DNA of 64,000 nt from a bacterium (GTDB lineage: Bacteria > Zixibacteria > MSB-5A5 > GN15 > FEB-12). The position numbers and the translations under genes are program-made. Below the pieces are notes generated by a model that was not told the DNA's origin, searched no databases, and saw only the letters and a list, made by a program, of their open reading frames with translations. The stretch lies in assembly GCA_016708025.1 (NCBI GenBank), contig JADJGQ010000001.1, positions 558,001 through 622,000 on the forward strand, given 5' to 3'. Positions 1-7,812 of the stretch are shown here, in pieces; position 1 is the stretch's first letter; each line of letters starts with the position of its first letter.

Positions 1-1
1 T

Positions 2-175
2 TTCTTTTTCTCAAAAGAGCACACAGGGCTCTTTGGGAAAGCGTCACGCTTCGGCATCTGGATACTGATGGTGACGTTTGGCGCTTCATTTGGCTATACG
101 GTGATGGGACGTGTCTCACTATTAGTGGGTCGGATCACGTTCCTGTTCCGAGATTGGTTGGGAATTACAAGCTAA
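2..175 (+). CDS. Partial membrane protein, paralogue of the 3042-3812 gene (5' end outside window)
   Basis: Only the last 57 codons are in the window, read in the frame that starts at base 2 and stops at TAA 173-175. The peptide is very similar to residues roughly 160-206 of the protein encoded at 3042-3812: both have FFFSK-x-HTG, then FGIW-x-LM and FGASFGYTVM-x-R. By eye about two thirds of the aligned residues match. This copy ends soon after that block and lacks the extra C-terminal membrane segment of the downstream copy. It is followed closely by the signal-peptide protein at 205, so it probably belongs to the same transcript. The function is unknown. Confidence 0.8.
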   Translation, partial: FFFSKEHTGLFGKASRFGIWILMVTFGASFGYTVMGRVSLLVGRITFLFRDWLGITS

Positions 176-204
176 TGATATTGCAACCGGGAAACGGAGG
201 AAGA

Positions 205-1476
205 ATGACCTTCACACTCCGACTTGCTTTGCTTTTTCTGCTTCTGACGTGCGCCGTCGCGGCGCAAACAGACGCACCGGTGGACACTGCGACGATGGCG
301 GATACAGCCGCTATGGCTTCGCCAGTGCCGACCTTCCCCCCACCTGCTCCAGTAACTGGGCTAACGGCAGCCGACTCGCCGGATGATCATGGTCACTCGA
401 TCATGTTGTCCTGGCAGCCATCGGCTGATGATGGTCAGGGTTCTGGTTCGGTGGTGATGTATGTGATCTATTCCAGTCTCTCACTGGATGGACCGTTCGA
501 CAGCGTGGGAAATGCGGTTTCCGGAGCCAGGTCATTTGTCCATTCAAGTGCAAAGGACAAAGAAGCGCCTGGATTCATTGCCGATCATGTCGACCGCTAT
601 TATCGCGTCGAAGCGGTTACTGCGGATCCGACTGTTCGGACAACGTCGACGACTTTTGGCCCAGTGCAATCGAGCGGCCAATGGTACAACAGTGGACGTA
701 CACCGGTGTTGTTCGCGGTGCTGATCTTTGGTGCATTGGCGCTTTATTTCCTGAATCAGGCAAAACGCGGTACGGACCTGTATGTTCGCCCACTGGGCGG
801 CATTGAGGCGGTCGATGAAGCGATCGGACGTGCCACTGAAATGGGGAAACCGATCCTGTATGTGCTTGGATTGGGAACGGCGTCAGACATTTCGACGATC
901 GCGTCATTTACGATTCTCGGTCGTGTGGCCAAACGCGTTGCCGAATACCAGACCCACCTGATCGTGCCGTGTTATGACCCGATCGTGATGGCGGTGGCAC
1001 AGGAGACGGTCAAGGCGGCCTACATGGATGCTGGCCGACCGGACGATTACAAAGAAGACATGGTCTACTTCCTGACCAATTCGCAGTTTGGCTATGTTGG
1101 TGCGGTCAATGGGATCATGCTCCGGCAGCTCCCCGCCACTAACGTTTATATGGGCAAGTTCTACGCGGAGTCGCTGCTTCTGGCAGAGACCGGCGCGCTG
1201 GCTGGTTCGATTCAGATCGCTGGAACGGATGAGGTAGCGCAGATTCCGTTCTTTGTAGTGGCGTGCGATTACACGCTGATCGGCGAGGAGCTGTATGCGG
1301 CCTCGGCCTATCTCGGTCGTGAACCGCTTTTGCTTGGTTCGCTGAAAGCGCAGGACTACGCCAAAGCCGCTGTCATTATATTGGCCCTCGTCGGTGCAAT
1401 CCTGTTGAATTTCTCCGATGGGTCAACGGGAAGCTGGCTAACGGGATTCAAGGACCTCTTTAAGGTGGCCAACTGA
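205..1476 (+). CDS. Signal-peptide protein with fibronectin III-like and DUF6754-like domains
   Basis: The chosen ATG at 205 has GGAGG 5-9 bases ahead of it and starts a clear signal peptide (hydrophobic LALLFLLLTCAVAA, then AQT); an upstream TTG in the same frame would precede that signal. The mature protein (423 aa precursor) has a Pro/Ala linker, a fibronectin type III-like domain (about residues 45-150, with LSWQPS and VMYVIYSS), a membrane helix (VLFAVLIFGALALYFL), a soluble alpha/beta region of about 200 residues resembling the family I recall as DUF6754 (LYVRPLGGIE, then GKPILYVLGLG), and a final membrane helix. It is the first gene of a four-gene operon, followed after 16 bases by the next. 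The family has no known function that I can name; the topology suggests an envelope complex with an external Fn3 domain. Confidence 0.75.
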   Translation: MTFTLRLALLFLLLTCAVAAQTDAPVDTATMADTAAMASPVPTFPPPAPVTGLTAADSPDDHGHSIMLSWQPSADDGQGSGSVVMYVIYSSLSLDGPFDSVGNAVSGARSFVHSSAKDKEAPGFIADHVDRYYRVEAVTADPTVRTTSTTFGPVQSSGQWYNSGRTPVLFAVLIFGALALYFLNQAKRGTDLYVRPLGGIEAVDEAIGRATEMGKPILYVLGLGTASDISTIASFTILGRVAKRVAEYQTHLIVPCYDPIVMAVAQETVKAAYMDAGRPDDYKEDMVYFLTNSQFGYVGAVNGIMLRQLPATNVYMGKFYAESLLLAETGALAGSIQIAGTDEVAQIPFFVVACDYTLIGEELYAASAYLGREPLLLGSLKAQDYAKAAVIILALVGAILLNFSDGSTGSWLTGFKDLFKVAN

Positions 1477-1492
1477 AGAGGAGACGGATGAG

Positions 1493-2152
1493 ATGAAACG
1501 ACAAATACCCTTATTGTTAGTGCTGGTATTCGGCCTCTTCATGGTCTTTCAATACTTTGTTCCCCATGAATCGTCTGAATTCCTCTACGAATACTTGCTC
1601 GACTGGATCACCATCATTGGTATTTTTGCCCTGGTGCTGGGGATCTGGTCTTTGTTCAAAGTGAACATGGAAAAGATCACGCAAAAGAAACCAGACCGCG
1701 GATTCTCGATAGTCCTGCTGGTCAGCTTGTTTGCGACCATGTTTTTCGGATTTTTCGCCAAGGTTGACGGGTCATGGGGACTGCACTTCAGTACCGCTGA
1801 AGGACTGCAGAGCTACATGTACCGTCACGCGTACGAGTACATCATTCGACCTATCCAATCGACGATCTTCTCGCTGCTGGCCTTCTTTATTGCGTCAGCG
1901 GCGTACCGGGCCTTCCGCGCTCGCAACGTTCTGGCAAGCCTGCTGCTGGTCGCCGCATTGATAGTGATGCTTCGCTTTAATCCATACCTCGGGTTCTTCG
2001 GTGACTATATCAGCGACGCGGCCAACTGGCTGCTGAATGTGCCAAACCTTGCCGCAAAACGAGCGATCGTTATCGGAATCGGGCTTGGCATGGTGGCGAC
2101 GGCGCTGAAGGTAATTCTGGGGATTGAACGAAGCTACATGGGGAAGGGATAA
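1493..2152 (+). CDS. Multi-pass membrane protein of the DUF6754 cassette
   Basis: 219 aa. The ATG at 1493 follows a GAGGAG ribosome-binding site. I see about five hydrophobic stretches: near residues 5-22, 37-57, 73-90, 120-138 and 145-170, plus a final amphipathic or membrane segment. The first loop is charged (KVNMEKITQKKPDRG). No enzymatic motif is recognisable. The gene sits between two proteins that each carry a soluble alpha/beta domain held between membrane helices, and its stop codon overlaps the AAGGAGGT site of the next gene, so translation is probably coupled. A structural or scaffold role in a membrane complex is inference only. Confidence 0.7.
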   Translation: MKRQIPLLLVLVFGLFMVFQYFVPHESSEFLYEYLLDWITIIGIFALVLGIWSLFKVNMEKITQKKPDRGFSIVLLVSLFATMFFGFFAKVDGSWGLHFSTAEGLQSYMYRHAYEYIIRPIQSTIFSLLAFFIASAAYRAFRARNVLASLLLVAALIVMLRFNPYLGFFGDYISDAANWLLNVPNLAAKRAIVIGIGLGMVATALKVILGIERSYMGKG

Positions 2153-2164
2153 GGAGGTCGAACG

Positions 2165-3040
2165 ATGAATATATTCGAAAAAATGATGTCGATCGACCGC
2201 CGCTGGGTTTTTCTGCTGCTGGCTGTGGTAGTGATCGGAACATATGCGGTCTCATTCGAGATCCCGATCCGGGTGAACAGTGAAGTGCGAAACATTTACG
2301 AGTTCATTGACAAACTTCAACCCGGTGAGATCGTGTATTTGGGGGTCGATTACGACCCTTCAAATCAGGCAGAATTGCATCCGATGGCCTATGCGGTCAT
2401 GGAGCATTGTTTCCGCAAGAAACTCAAGATCATCTTCTGCACCCTTTCGCAGTATGGTCCGGGGATGGTTGATGGCGCGATCAAGGATATCACCGATTCC
2501 ATGCGAGTCGAGAAGACCTACCATGGCGTCACATATCCGGGTCGAGAACTGGTGAACGGCGAAGACTATGTCTTCCTTGGTTACAAGGCGTATTTCGCGC
2601 TGCAGATCCTGGCGATGGGCCAGAATTTCAGACTTCCATTCCCAGTGGACTATTACGGCAGACCGCTGGATGAGCGTCCGATGATGAAGGGGGTCATGAA
2701 TTACAAACAGGTTGCGTGTGTGGTCGCACTTTCCGGCGGCAATATCACGGAGGCCTGGATCTCATACGGGCAGGGGAGATTCAATTTCCCGCTCGCTTTG
2801 GGGACGACCGGCGTTATGGCAGCGGATTACTATCCCTACCTCAACTCCGGACAGGTGTTTGGTTTGATGGGAGGACTGCTGGGCGCCGCGCAGTATGAGA
2901 AGCTGTCGGATAACCCTGGTCCGGCGATCGACGGGATGCGGGTGCAGGTGTTCGCTCACATCGTGATCATCGTGTTCATCATCATTGGCAATATCGGCTA
3001 CTTCACTGAGCGCCGACGCAGAGCGAAGGAAGGCAGGTAA
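2165..3040 (+). CDS. Membrane-anchored alpha/beta domain protein of the DUF6754 cassette
   Basis: 291 aa with a strong ribosome-binding site (AAGGAGGT at 2151-2158) before ATG 2165. There is one membrane helix at each end: WVFLLLAVVVIGTYAVSF near residues 15-32 and IVIIVFIIIGNIGYF near residues 267-282, followed by a basic tail. Between them lies a region of about 220 residues with alternating strand and helix character (GEIVYLGVDYD, then KLKIIFCTLSQYG, DYVFLGYKA, CVVALSGG). The layout and several strand motifs resemble the soluble region of the Fn3 protein at 205-1476, so the two may be distant homologues. The stop is one base from the next ATG. Function is unknown. Confidence 0.7.
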   Translation: MNIFEKMMSIDRRWVFLLLAVVVIGTYAVSFEIPIRVNSEVRNIYEFIDKLQPGEIVYLGVDYDPSNQAELHPMAYAVMEHCFRKKLKIIFCTLSQYGPGMVDGAIKDITDSMRVEKTYHGVTYPGRELVNGEDYVFLGYKAYFALQILAMGQNFRLPFPVDYYGRPLDERPMMKGVMNYKQVACVVALSGGNITEAWISYGQGRFNFPLALGTTGVMAADYYPYLNSGQVFGLMGGLLGAAQYEKLSDNPGPAIDGMRVQVFAHIVIIVFIIIGNIGYFTERRRRAKEGR

Positions 3041-3041
3041 T

Positions 3042-3812
3042 ATGGATTTCGAAACATTCCTTTGGACCACCTTTGCGGCGTTTGTCACGCTGGCTATTTT
3101 CAGCTTCCTGTATAAGGACAATCCGTTCTATAAGTTTGCCGAGCATTTGATGGTCGGGACAGCAACGGGGTACTTTTCGGTGCTGCTCTGGCACAATAAC
3201 CTCTATCCGAATTTGTTCCAGAAGCTGGCAGATGGAGTGTGGTGGTATCTGGTACCTGGTTTTCTGGGGCTGTTGATGTGGACTCGATTCTCAAAGAAGT
3301 ACTCCTGGGTGTCGCGTTGGCCAATGGCGCTGTACATTGGTATCTCCGCTGGGCTGGCGATCCCGCTCGAAATGTCCAACCGCGTGATCAAGCAGATGCA
3401 TGCAATGATGAGCGATGTCTCCTGGGGCAGTTTTTTCGGCAGCGGGATATTCGACTCTCAGTCCGGGCTGTCAGATCTGATAATCCTGATCGGTGCTTTG
3501 GCCGCGTTAGCGTATTTCTTCTTCTCTAAAGCACACACTGGTGCCTTCGGGGGATTTGCGAAATTCGGCATCTGGGTTCTGATGATCGGATTTGGAGCGT
3601 CGTTCGGGTATACCGTGATGGCGCGTATTTCACTGTTCATCGATCGCGTGCAGTTCCTGCAGAAGACCTGGATCTACAACGCCTTTGACAGCAGTGCCGC
3701 AGGTTACCACAGCGGTTATCAGGTTGCCTTCTTCGTCGTGGTATTGGCGATCTTAGCCTACATCGCGAGGGAGATTTGGGTACATTTGAGAAAACCTGAA
3801 AACATTAGTTGA
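3042..3812 (+). CDS. Multi-pass membrane protein, last gene of the DUF6754 cassette
   Basis: 256 aa from ATG 3042, which directly follows the upstream stop; an earlier in-frame ATG at 2985 would overlap the previous gene by 56 bases and is less likely. About seven hydrophobic segments are visible, including near residues 7-22, 36-48, 63-78, 90-105, 147-165, 172-190 and a C-terminal one (VAFFVVVLAILAYIA). Residues near 160-206 match the truncated protein at the window's left edge. Between the membrane segments are only short loops, so it could be a channel, transporter or anchor subunit. A terminator-like hairpin follows at 3835-3874, closing the operon. Confidence 0.7.
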   Translation: MDFETFLWTTFAAFVTLAIFSFLYKDNPFYKFAEHLMVGTATGYFSVLLWHNNLYPNLFQKLADGVWWYLVPGFLGLLMWTRFSKKYSWVSRWPMALYIGISAGLAIPLEMSNRVIKQMHAMMSDVSWGSFFGSGIFDSQSGLSDLIILIGALAALAYFFFSKAHTGAFGGFAKFGIWVLMIGFGASFGYTVMARISLFIDRVQFLQKTWIYNAFDSSAAGYHSGYQVAFFVVVLAILAYIAREIWVHLRKPENIS

Positions 3813-3834
3813 CAGATGTATTGAACTATCTTAG

Positions 3835-3874
3835 CAAGCCCATTGGCGAACTACGCCGATGGGCTTGTTTGTTT
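3835..3874 (+). terminator. Rho-independent terminator after the DUF6754 operon
   Basis: A 14-base stem (CAAGCCCATTGGCG paired with CGCCGATGGGCTTG, one G-T pair) with a short loop, followed by TTTGTTTG. It lies 22 bases after the stop of the last cassette gene. Confidence 0.8.
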
Positions 3875-4257
3875 GGGGGCAGAATATTGTACTTCCTCGC
3901 TCTATTTTTGGCGGGTGGTCAACGTACTTCAGATAGTGACGTTCAACGGGATCGCAGCGGCGGCAGGATCGTACAATGAAGAGGTTTAGTTGTTGCAGGA
4001 CAAGAGCCTGCTATGTAGTGGCGTCACACACGTATCAGCTTGCAGGACATGGTGTTACGCGAGTACAGTTTTTGATGGACAGCATAAGTCGAGATTTGGG
4101 TTGAAGTTATAGGAGGAAAAAATCAAGAAAACGCAAGAATTCGCTTGACATACAGGCAAATTTTTCCGTAGCTTTTCCTGTGAGAGGAACCAGGGTAGTT
4201 GCGCATTTCTAAGTGAAAGGGTAGCAACAGTAACACACAGGGAAAGTGAGGTGGGGA
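3875..4257 (+). other. Intergenic region with a putative promoter and an orphan Shine-Dalgarno
   Basis: About 380 bases without a convincing gene. It holds an AGGAGG at 4111-4116 with no ATG, GTG or TTG at a suitable distance (an AUC at 4122 would give only eight codons) and a promoter-like pair at 4145-4174. Nothing else was recognised. Confidence 0.5.
4145..4174 (+). promoter_or_regulatory. Putative promoter for the small basic protein
   Basis: TTGACA at 4145-4150, an 18-base spacer and TAGCTT at 4169-4174. The -35 is perfect; the -10 is of the TAnnTT type seen at several other starts in the window. Prediction only. Confidence 0.45.
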
Positions 4258-4608
4258 ATGGCTCGGACTGAACGCACCGTTCAAGCCAACACCAACACCG
4301 AGTCTGGCAGCGTGCAGGGGTCGGCCATGGAAACAGACAGGCCGAAACTCTCTTCCGCTGAGGCGCGCCGTGAATATCAACGGCGTTATTATCAAATGCA
4401 CAAGGAAAAGGCGAAAGAGTATCAGCGCCAGTACAACTTGACGCACAAGAAGAAACTTCGGGGAGGGCGGGGGAAATCAAATTTCTCTGCGCCGCGCGAG
4501 GTGGTCCGTTCGACCTTTAATACAGCGGACATCATGCATTCCCCGGTGGAGAAGACTGTGCGGATGCTCGAAAAGATCATTCGGGGAGAGCGGTTATTTA
4601 CGATGTAG
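4258..4608 (+). CDS. Small basic helical protein, unknown function
   Basis: 116 aa from ATG 4258, preceded by GAGGTGGGG; an in-frame GTG at 4246 is a weaker alternative. The N-terminus is polar. The centre (about residues 35-70) is strongly basic and aromatic with a repeated pattern: REYQRRYYQMHKEKAKEYQRQYNLTHKK can be read as two copies of a YQR-rich unit, each predicted helical. The C-terminal 30 residues form a likely amphipathic helix (EKTVRMLEKIIRGERLF). The charge suggests nucleic-acid binding, but no family was recognised. It has its own promoter-like sequence and a terminator-like hairpin downstream, so it is probably monocistronic. Confidence 0.65.
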   Translation: MARTERTVQANTNTESGSVQGSAMETDRPKLSSAEARREYQRRYYQMHKEKAKEYQRQYNLTHKKKLRGGRGKSNFSAPREVVRSTFNTADIMHSPVEKTVRMLEKIIRGERLFTM

Positions 4609-4631
4609 GCGCTTACGGTATTCAGGATTTG

Positions 4632-4672
4632 AGGCGGTCAGCATGACCAGACGCGTGCAGACCGCCTTTTCT
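4632..4672 (+). terminator. Terminator after the small basic protein
   Basis: An eight-base stem (AGGCGGTC with GACCGCCT), 20-base loop, then a short T run. It lies 23 bases after the stop and ahead of ppdK. Confidence 0.6.
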
Positions 4673-4743
4673 ATTGCCCCGGAGTGAGTTTTTACCTAGA
4701 TTCTCCAGCACTATTTTCGGGTAACTTATTTAAGGAGCGCGTA

Positions 4744-7530
4744 ATGGCGGTTAAGAAGGCTACTACACCGAAGAAAACGACCGGGCAGAAAGCAGCACCT
4801 AAAGCTGCACCGTCCAAGGCTAAGGGCGCCCCGATCAAAACCTATGCTGACGAGAAACATTATTACTTCTTTGGCAGCGGTCGCGCCGACGGCAATGCCA
4901 CGATGAAGGATCTGTTAGGTGGTAAGGGCGCCAACCTGGCAGAGATGGCCAGTATCGGCATTCCTGTTCCACCTGGGTTTACCATCACCACCTCAGTCTG
5001 CAAGATCTATTACGAAAACGGCATGGAGATCCCTAAGCCGATCGACAAAGAGATGGAAAAGCAGATCGGCTTGATCGAACAGGCGAGCGGGATGAAGTTC
5101 GGTGATCCGAGCAATCCTCTGCTGGTGTCGGTTCGGTCCGGCGCGAAGTTCTCAATGCCGGGAATGATGGATACGATCCTGAATCTCGGGTTGAATGAAG
5201 AGACGATCGAAGGATTGTCGAAGAAAACGAACAATCCGCGATTTGCCCTGGACAACTACCGGCGCTTCATCTCGATGTTCGGCAATGTTGTGCTGGGGAT
5301 CGACAAAGAATTGTTCGAAGAAGTCATCACTGAGAAAAAACATGAGCGGCGGGTCAAACAGGACAGCTCGCTTCAGGTCAATGACCTGAAAGATATCATC
5401 AAACGCTACAAGCAGATCGTCAAGCGGAAAACGGGTGAAGGATTTCCGGACGATGCCTGGCAGCAACTTCGCATGGCGAGGGATGCCGTATTCCGTTCCT
5501 GGAATAATCCGCGAGCGATCACCTATCGCCGCCTGAACAATATCCCGGCCGATCTCGGCACGGCGGTGAATATCCAGGCGATGGTCTTTGGAAATATGGG
5601 GAACAACTCCGGCACCGGAGTCGGGTTCACCCGCAATCCTTCGACTGGAACGAAAGAGTTCTACGGCGAATTCCTGATTAATGCGCAGGGCGAGGATGTG
5701 GTGGCCGGGATCCGGACTCCACAGCCGATCACTGAGCTGCATTCGGAACTCCCGGAGGTCTTCAAGCAGCTCAAGGATATCACCACGCGACTGGAGAAGC
5801 ACTACCGCGACATTCAGGATTTCGAGTTTACCATCCAGGAAGGGAAGCTGTACATGTTGCAGACCCGTAATGGTAAACGGACTGTGCAAGCGGCGGTGAA
5901 GATCGCTGTCGACATGGTGAAAGAAAAGCTGATTACCAAGGAAGAGGCGCTGATGCGGATCGAGCCAGCGCAGATCGACCACCTGCTGCATCCGATGATC
6001 GATCCAAAGGCGAAATTCGACGTGGTCGCCAAAGGATTGGCGGCATCTCCGGGCGCGGCTTCCGGGCATGTCTACTTCACCGCCGAGGATGCGGTGAAGC
6101 ACTCCAACAAAGGGACCACTATTCTCGTTCGCGAAGAGACCAACCCTGATGATATCGAAGGGATGAACGTTGCTGCTGGTATCTTGACGGCTCGCGGCGG
6201 CATGACCTCGCATGCGGCAGTTGTGGCACGCGGCATGGGGAAATGTTGTGTCACCGGAGCAGAAGCAGTTCGTGTTAACCTGCAGAAAAAGCAATTTTCT
6301 GTCGGTAAGCTGACGATCAAAGAGGGTGAGGTTATCACTCTGAACGGTTCGACCGGCGAGATCATCTTGGGTGAAGTACCGACTATCGAGCCGGAGCTGT
6401 CAGGCGAATTCTCCGAGTTGATGAAATGGGCGGATGAATTCCGTCGCATGAAAGTCCGCGCCAATGCGGATATCCCTCGTGACGCCGCTCAAGCGATCAA
6501 GTTTGGCGCAGAAGGGATCGGCCTTTGCCGCACCGAACATATGTTTTTTGCCGAGGACCGTATTCCGATCGTACAGCAGATGATCCTTGCGGATACGCCG
6601 GAAGCGCGTCAGGCCGCTCTCGACAAGCTGCTGCCGTTCCAGAAAAAGGACTTCAAGGGGTTGCTGGATACGATGAAGGGGCTGCCGGTCACGATCCGGA
6701 CGCTTGATCCGCCGCTCCATGAGTTCCTGCCTAAGAAGGAAGAGGTAGAAGCGAGATTGAAAGCGCTTGACCCGAAAAGCGATGATTATGAAGAGGATCT
6801 TATCGAGTTGCAGAAAACGCTCAAGCGGATCGATGAACTTCACGAATTGAATCCGATGTTGGGACATCGCGGCTGCCGTCTTGGGATCACCTATCCGGAG
6901 ATCACTGAGATGCAGGTGCGCGCGATCATGGAAGCGGCCTGCGAACTGCACCGCAACAAGGTCGAGGTGCATCCGGAGATCATGATTCCGCTGGTGGGAC
7001 ATATCAATGAGTTCCGCAACCAGAAGGAACTGGTGGTGCGGGTGGCCAATGAGGTCATGGCTCGCTATAAAGTCAAAGGGCTGACCTACTCGGTCGGGAC
7101 AATGATCGAGATTCCGCGTGCGGCCGTGACCGCAGATGAGATCGCCGTCGAAGCGGAGTTCTTTAGTTTCGGCACCAATGATCTGACGCAGATGACGATG
7201 GGATTTTCGCGGGATGACTCGGGGAAATTCCTGAAGTATTACACCGAACATGGTGTCCTGACCAAGGACCCGTTTGTGTCTATCGATCAGGCGGGAGTCG
7301 GGCAATTGGTGAAGATGGGGAAGGAAAAGGGTCGCGAGGCTCGCGCCGATCTCAAGGTTGGCGTTTGTGGAGAGCATGGTGGCGATCCGGACTCCATCGA
7401 GTTCTTCAATTCCATTGGACTTGATTATGTCTCCTGTTCGCCGTATCGCGTGCCGATCGCCCGAATGGCGGCGGCGCAGGCGGCAATTCGTCAATCCGGC
7501 AAAGGGAAGACCGGGTCAAGTACCAAGTAA
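4744..7530 (+). CDS. ppdK: Pyruvate, phosphate dikinase
   Basis: 928 aa. It interconverts pyruvate, ATP and phosphate with phosphoenolpyruvate, AMP and pyrophosphate in the cytoplasm, linking glycolysis and gluconeogenesis. The N-terminal nucleotide-binding domain starts with GGKGANLAEM. The swivelling phosphohistidine domain has GGMTSHAAVVARGMGKCC with His490. The C-terminal TIM-barrel pyruvate domain has FSFGTNDLTQ and the catalytic Cys875 in CGEHGG. ATG 4744 was chosen because GGAG lies 8-11 bases upstream; an earlier GTG at 4684 adds 20 unlikely residues. The first 28 residues are Lys/Ala/Thr-rich and unlike the family, which usually begins near the YFFG motif. It is flanked by terminators on both sides and so is probably transcribed alone. 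Confidence 0.97.
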   Translation: MAVKKATTPKKTTGQKAAPKAAPSKAKGAPIKTYADEKHYYFFGSGRADGNATMKDLLGGKGANLAEMASIGIPVPPGFTITTSVCKIYYENGMEIPKPIDKEMEKQIGLIEQASGMKFGDPSNPLLVSVRSGAKFSMPGMMDTILNLGLNEETIEGLSKKTNNPRFALDNYRRFISMFGNVVLGIDKELFEEVITEKKHERRVKQDSSLQVNDLKDIIKRYKQIVKRKTGEGFPDDAWQQLRMARDAVFRSWNNPRAITYRRLNNIPADLGTAVNIQAMVFGNMGNNSGTGVGFTRNPSTGTKEFYGEFLINAQGEDVVAGIRTPQPITELHSELPEVFKQLKDITTRLEKHYRDIQDFEFTIQEGKLYMLQTRNGKRTVQAAVKIAVDMVKEKLITKEEALMRIEPAQIDHLLHPMIDPKAKFDVVAKGLAASPGAASGHVYFTAEDAVKHSNKGTTILVREETNPDDIEGMNVAAGILTARGGMTSHAAVVARGMGKCCVTGAEAVRVNLQKKQFSVGKLTIKEGEVITLNGSTGEIILGEVPTIEPELSGEFSELMKWADEFRRMKVRANADIPRDAAQAIKFGAEGIGLCRTEHMFFAEDRIPIVQQMILADTPEARQAALDKLLPFQKKDFKGLLDTMKGLPVTIRTLDPPLHEFLPKKEEVEARLKALDPKSDDYEEDLIELQKTLKRIDELHELNPMLGHRGCRLGITYPEITEMQVRAIMEAACELHRNKVEVHPEIMIPLVGHINEFRNQKELVVRVANEVMARYKVKGLTYSVGTMIEIPRAAVTADEIAVEAEFFSFGTNDLTQMTMGFSRDDSGKFLKYYTEHGVLTKDPFVSIDQAGVGQLVKMGKEKGREARADLKVGVCGEHGGDPDSIEFFNSIGLDYVSCSPYRVPIARMAAAQAAIRQSGKGKTGSSTK

Positions 7531-7575
7531 TGAGCTGAGACAATCCGTTTCAGCCAGGTTGATAGCAGAAATGCA

Positions 7576-7603
7576 AGGCGAGCCGATGTCGGCTCGCCTT
7601 TTT
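7576..7603 (+). terminator. Terminator after ppdK
   Basis: A perfect nine-base stem (AGGCGAGCC with GGCTCGCCT) with a six-base loop and a TTTTT run, 45 bases past the stop codon. Confidence 0.9.
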
Positions 7604-7812
7604 CTTGTGTAAGATACACCAAAGGCAGGCTAAGTCGGCCAAACCCAATTTTTTGCTCTTTACAGGCAAAAAGCATCCAAATTTCTCCATTTTCAGCCCC
7701 AGTCTCATGTAGCCAGATTTGGACTTGCCGATACATGAGGTATGCAAAGTTACGGAATCCGGGTGCCATCCCTTTGCTTCGAGGGATTCTGGCGGAACGG
7801 TGCAGGGGAAGA

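Noticed and set aside
5152..7494. Long open frames on the minus strand opposite ppdK (5152-6294 and 6400-7494)
   Set aside because: They mirror the codon structure of a clearly conserved enzyme, carry no recognisable protein family and are rich in His/Arg/Leu as expected for antisense shadows.
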